Shown piece after piece: positions 61,065 to 64,000 of a DNA stretch of 64,000 bases. Each line of letters starts with the position of its first letter. The stretch's first letter is position 1. The stretch is from Arctopsyche grandis (lineage: Eukaryota; Arthropoda; Insecta; Trichoptera; Hydropsychidae), in NCBI RefSeq assembly GCF_051622035.1, contig NC_135355.1, positions 25,957,986 through 26,021,985 on the forward strand. Direction: 5' to 3'. The position numbers and the translations under genes were made by a program. The notes beneath the pieces were generated by a model that was not told where the DNA came from, did no database searches, and worked only from the letters and a program-made list of their open reading frames with translations.

Positions 61065-62031
61065 TCAGTTTGAGATACAGTCGTATGAGTTTTTTTGAAA
61101 AATGTGTCTAATTTTGTTTGAACAGTATCCTGTTTTTTTTTCTCTATATATTTCTTGGTAGCATGCGAGATTTTCTTGAATCCTGCGGTTCACATTTGAA
61201 AATCTTTCACTGTCTGGGTCCATCATTTCAAACTTTTGTATTCCTTGATTAATAAAATTAAAAGCAGCAGCCATTTCTTTCAATAAATTTTTTTTTCAGC
61301 GGTTCTGCATATGCGATTGATTCATTTTCATCAATATCCTCTTCTGCAACCATTTGAGTTTCAAGATCTAATAATTCTGCATTGGTTAGATCATCTGAAT
61401 CTTTTTCAAGAAGTTGGTTGATGTCTTCATTATCTACGTCCAATTGTAGACGTTCACTAAATTGTACGATTAGGTTAATAATATCCTCGACATTTTTTTC
61501 TTTTTCGTATATGGAAAGAGAAACGGGTTCAAATCGATTGATGAGTTTTTTCCATATTCCGTACATACATGCCGAAGTAACTTCTTTCCATCCCTTATCT
61601 ATATTTCTTATAGCATGAAGGATATTATAATTTTTCCAAAATTCTTGGAAAGTTTTTCCTTCTTCTATTGCTTCAATGCCTTGCGCAAATGTAATTTTTA
61701 AATAATGAGCTTTAAGAGACGCAATGGAATTCGCTTTTCAATCTTGTCATCGATCCAAATCACTGGTAATTTTTCCATTTGTTGAATGGGTCCGAGTCTT
61801 TTTTTTATTTTTTATTTTAGATTTGATTGACAAGGACCCTTTAACGGCTTTACGAATTTTTTCTTTATCTTTTAAAATAGTGGAGACCGTTGAATGTGAC
61901 AATTTCAAATTATTTGCCAAGTCAATCACTTTTTTACCACTATCATATCATATTGTTTTATCACTTCAAGTCTCATTTCTAAGTCTATCACCTTTCTCTT
62001 TTTTTTTAACAAGAGTTTTTTTATCAGTCAT
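61065..62031 (-). pseudogene. Tigger transposase, catalytic core deleted
   Basis: On the minus strand, ATG at 62031 begins the CENP-B-type DNA-binding N-terminus, which is frameshifted. It then reads VIDLANNLKLSHSTVSTILK and DKEKIRKAVKG, a helix-turn-helix. About 61740 it jumps directly to the C-terminal region: HYLKITFAQGIEAIEEGKTF, FWKNYNILHAIRNIDKGWKE, LLEKDSDDLTNAELLDLE, then AAAFNFINQGIQKFEMMDPD and KKTGYCSNKIRHIFQK. The DDD catalytic domain between is missing. Frame changes occur near 61930, 61740 and 61275. It is inactive, though a truncated DNA-binding product is conceivable. Confidence 0.85.
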
Positions 62032-62349
62032 TATCCCGTTTCTTGATCACACATTAAAAATAAAAATTTGAGCACTAATCAACACGAAATTGAGAAAATA
62101 AACATCCTAAAACAATAACGAACAGTTATGTAACAAACGGTAACGACCGTATGAGTTTGCGACTGGTGACGAATCCCAAAGGATTGAGTCATAACTTAAT
62201 TTTTAAAACTACTGCGATGTTTCATTTCTTTCGAAAGAGAATTCCCTGTTTTCATAACTCACATCCGCAAATCAATTTTTGAAAAATAATTAATTAATTT
62301 TTTTTTTCGGTCGAAAGTGCGAACCGTCGTAAGTCGAGGACTACCTGTA

Positions 62350-62730
62350 TATATTAGATAGAGGCAGGCATAAAATTGTATTTTTTTCGGTTTGAGACGA
62401 CTCAGTGGAGGAATCTGCGAGAGGAGTACACAAAAGATGTAGGCGAACGATCAGCTGTGATTGTCGGTAGGCGTATGCTAGGCTTTGGTCTGAAAAGCGC
62501 TCAATACGCAGCCACGTGTCCACAACAGCCTTAATGAGAGGCGGGCTGTTGCGCAAGCGCTCCGCGACACAACACCCGTTACTTGGCCAACTACGAGTAT
62601 GTATGTATAATATGTAGCTCTAGAGCTGATGATTCCAGCTCAGTCCACGGCGACGATCCGTTCGGGTCGGCCGTTCGTTCGGTCTCTTGTCTCGCGATCT
62701 GATTACTCTGTGTGATGAGTAGGTCGGTGG
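62350..62730 (+). promoter_or_regulatory. CpG-rich promoter-like island
   Basis: GC-rich DNA (AGCGCTCCGCGACACAACAC, GGCGACGATCCGTTCGGGTC). A TCAGTC initiator-like site at 62640-62645 is followed at +28 by GGCCG, four of five matches to the DPE consensus RGWYV. No long frame follows, so the first exon would be largely untranslated. It lies downstream of the other start exons of the SK-like gene and may be a further promoter of it or of a neighbour. Confidence 0.4.
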
Positions 62731-63379
62731 AGCGGCGCATACATTTCGTTATTGTTGATTATTCAAAAAATAAATATTTTGCAGTTGTGGGTGTTCGAAT
62801 ACGCACTGACAACACTGACTTGTCGTGTCGGTGGACGCGCTTGTTTTGCTTTCGTCGCACGTGTGTGTGTACGCATGAATGTGCGAGTTCTTGTTTTTTT
62901 TTTTTTACTTTGATTACTTTGATTGAAATTTTAATTTCTTTCTTTGTAAATGTTGGCCGTGTTCAAACTTTTACTTTTTTTTTGGTCAAATTTACTGCAA
63001 AAGTGTAGCAACAAAACGGTTTTTTTTGTCTTGTTTTTTTTCATATTAAACTACATAAAAAAAAAAAAAATAAAAATAAAAATATGTACATTCATTTAAG
63101 GAAGTATATACATATCTATATTGAAGTGTATATCTATAATATAAAGAAAACTTTTTAGTTTTACATTCATTATTTGTGTACAAAAATAATGCCCCCTTCG
63201 TTGAAAGGTTAATTTCCAGAATAAATGTTTTTTTTTGTAATTTAAAAAAAATAACAGAAATTTGGAATATTATATTATAATATTCATTTTAAAAGAATCA
63301 GGTACATTGTTTGAATATGTAGGCTATTGAATATATCATCAATGCGATGATTCAATGTGCAGACAACACAGAATCGTAC

Positions 63380-63950
63380 GGCATGGTATGCCAATGTAGA
63401 CTCCGGTTGTGTATGGGCGTGACTTGTGTCATTATTAATTCGTACGATATTGTTGTTTCGACATTTATTTAAATATGGGAATCGCCGTTATCGGTCACCG
63501 TCAATGCTAGGAAAATATATTACCGACAAAAACTCCAGCTTGCGAATTTTGGCCTGGTTTAGATCAGGCATGTTAGCGTTTTTTTTTTAATGTGTACATG
63601 TACCACTGTGCGTGTCTGCACCCGTATAGTGAGAACACATTCAAAAGTGCGGTACGGGACGTCCTCGTTGTTTCCAGGTGGGATGGGCTTATTTTCAAGT
63701 AATTTTTGATTCGTACGATATTAATTATTTCGACTAGTTTCTCCTATATTTCTTCAAATATAGAAATGTATGTATGTCTAACCTATGTATGTCAGTACAA
63801 GGATAAAAGATCACCGAAAAAACTTCATGGGGTGAGTTTTGCCAATGATCGCGACGGTACAGATTAGGTGTGCTGTTTTTTTTTTCATGTTCAAAATTAT
63901 CTAAAAAAACACGTAGTACTCTCTGTGTCTGTACCTTTAGTTAATAATTA
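63380..63950 (+). repeat. Interspersed repeat W, tandem partial and full copies
   Basis: Two units in a row: 63380-63660 and 63640-63950. Both carry TTCGTACGATATT and an end of the GTGTCTGYACC type; the second contains AAAAGTGCGGTACGGGACGT, GTCTAACCTATGTATGTCAG and GTGAGTTTTGCCAATGATCG. Homologous to 45060-45390. No coding potential. Confidence 0.5.
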
Positions 63951-64000
63951 GTTAAAAAATATCCTCCCAACGTACTTTAACATTTTCCAATGTGTCGATA

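Larger units (their letters stand above)
59916..62349 (-). mobile_element. Tigger (pogo family) element with internal deletion
   Basis: The right end on the plus strand is the complement of CAGGTAGTCCTCGACTTACG followed by TA (62348-62349). The left end lies at TA + CAGTTCC (59916), with subterminal CGGTCGTAAGTCGAATCCGT and CGTCGTAAGTCGAGG. The minus strand encodes recognisable Tigger transposase pieces. The element is 2.43 kb, including a nested 0.9-kb piggyBac-like insertion at 60022-60937. The right border is firm, the left less so. Confidence 0.8.

Overview
This is a window of an AT-rich arthropod, almost certainly insect, nuclear genome. It has small exons with GT/AG introns, dense TA/TACA microsatellites, and insect-type transposable elements (an RTE-clade LINE, a jockey-type LINE remnant, piggyBac, Tigger/pogo, hAT and Mutator-like MITEs, tRNA-derived SINEs). 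The order cannot be fixed from the sequence alone. Most of the 64 kb is intron, intergenic DNA and transposon debris. Only a few segments are convincing host exons.

Host genes. (1) Minus strand, 5.4-5.9 kb: the last two coding exons of an unrecognised gene, joined in phase. (2) Plus strand, about 24.0-24.3 kb: a possible BESS-motif C-terminal exon. (3) Plus strand, 30.5-31.9 kb: two exons covering nearly all of PTAR1 (protein prenyltransferase alpha-subunit repeat protein 1; Drosophila tempura), with the first exon not found. (4) Plus strand, 39.8 kb to beyond the right edge: the 5' part of a large-intron gene. Three exons (39.8, 42.1 and 56.0 kb) join in perfect phase. A second start exon at 57.1 kb ends in the same phase, and GC-rich promoter-like islands lie at 48.1 and 62.6 kb. 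The end of the 56.0 kb exon resembles the sequence just before the first membrane segment of small-conductance Ca2+-activated K+ (SK) channels, so SK is my working but unproven assignment.

Mobile DNA. 12.6-16.3 kb holds a full-length RTE-type element with one nonsense codon. It is flanked by the 10-bp duplication ATATACCAGG and sits inside an older SINE tail. A 5'-truncated sister copy, about 98% identical in protein, is at 20.1-21.6 kb, and four older 3' fragments are scattered about. A piggyBac element (24.9-27.2 kb) has matching termini and TTAA on both sides but a broken transposase. A Tigger element (59.9-62.3 kb) lacks its catalytic core and carries a nested 0.9-kb piggyBac-like deletion derivative. 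A jockey-type 3' fragment (2.6-3.1 kb) has 13-bp duplications. Several MITE families are delimited to the base: two copies of a 0.2-kb hAT MITE with different 8-bp duplications; two larger hAT-like elements sharing a TAGGGTTTCTG-type end; and hairpin elements with 9-bp duplications (22.2, 31.9, 38.9 and 46.8 kb, plus a related copy at 51.3 kb) that suggest Mutator-like mobilisation. A tRNA-derived SINE family ending in a conserved AGGAAGGC/GCCTTCCT hairpin occurs at least eight times.

I see no operons, CRISPR arrays, rRNA or functional tRNA genes. The most informative aspects are the nested, datable transposon structure and the two host genes whose introns and 3' flank have been colonised by it.
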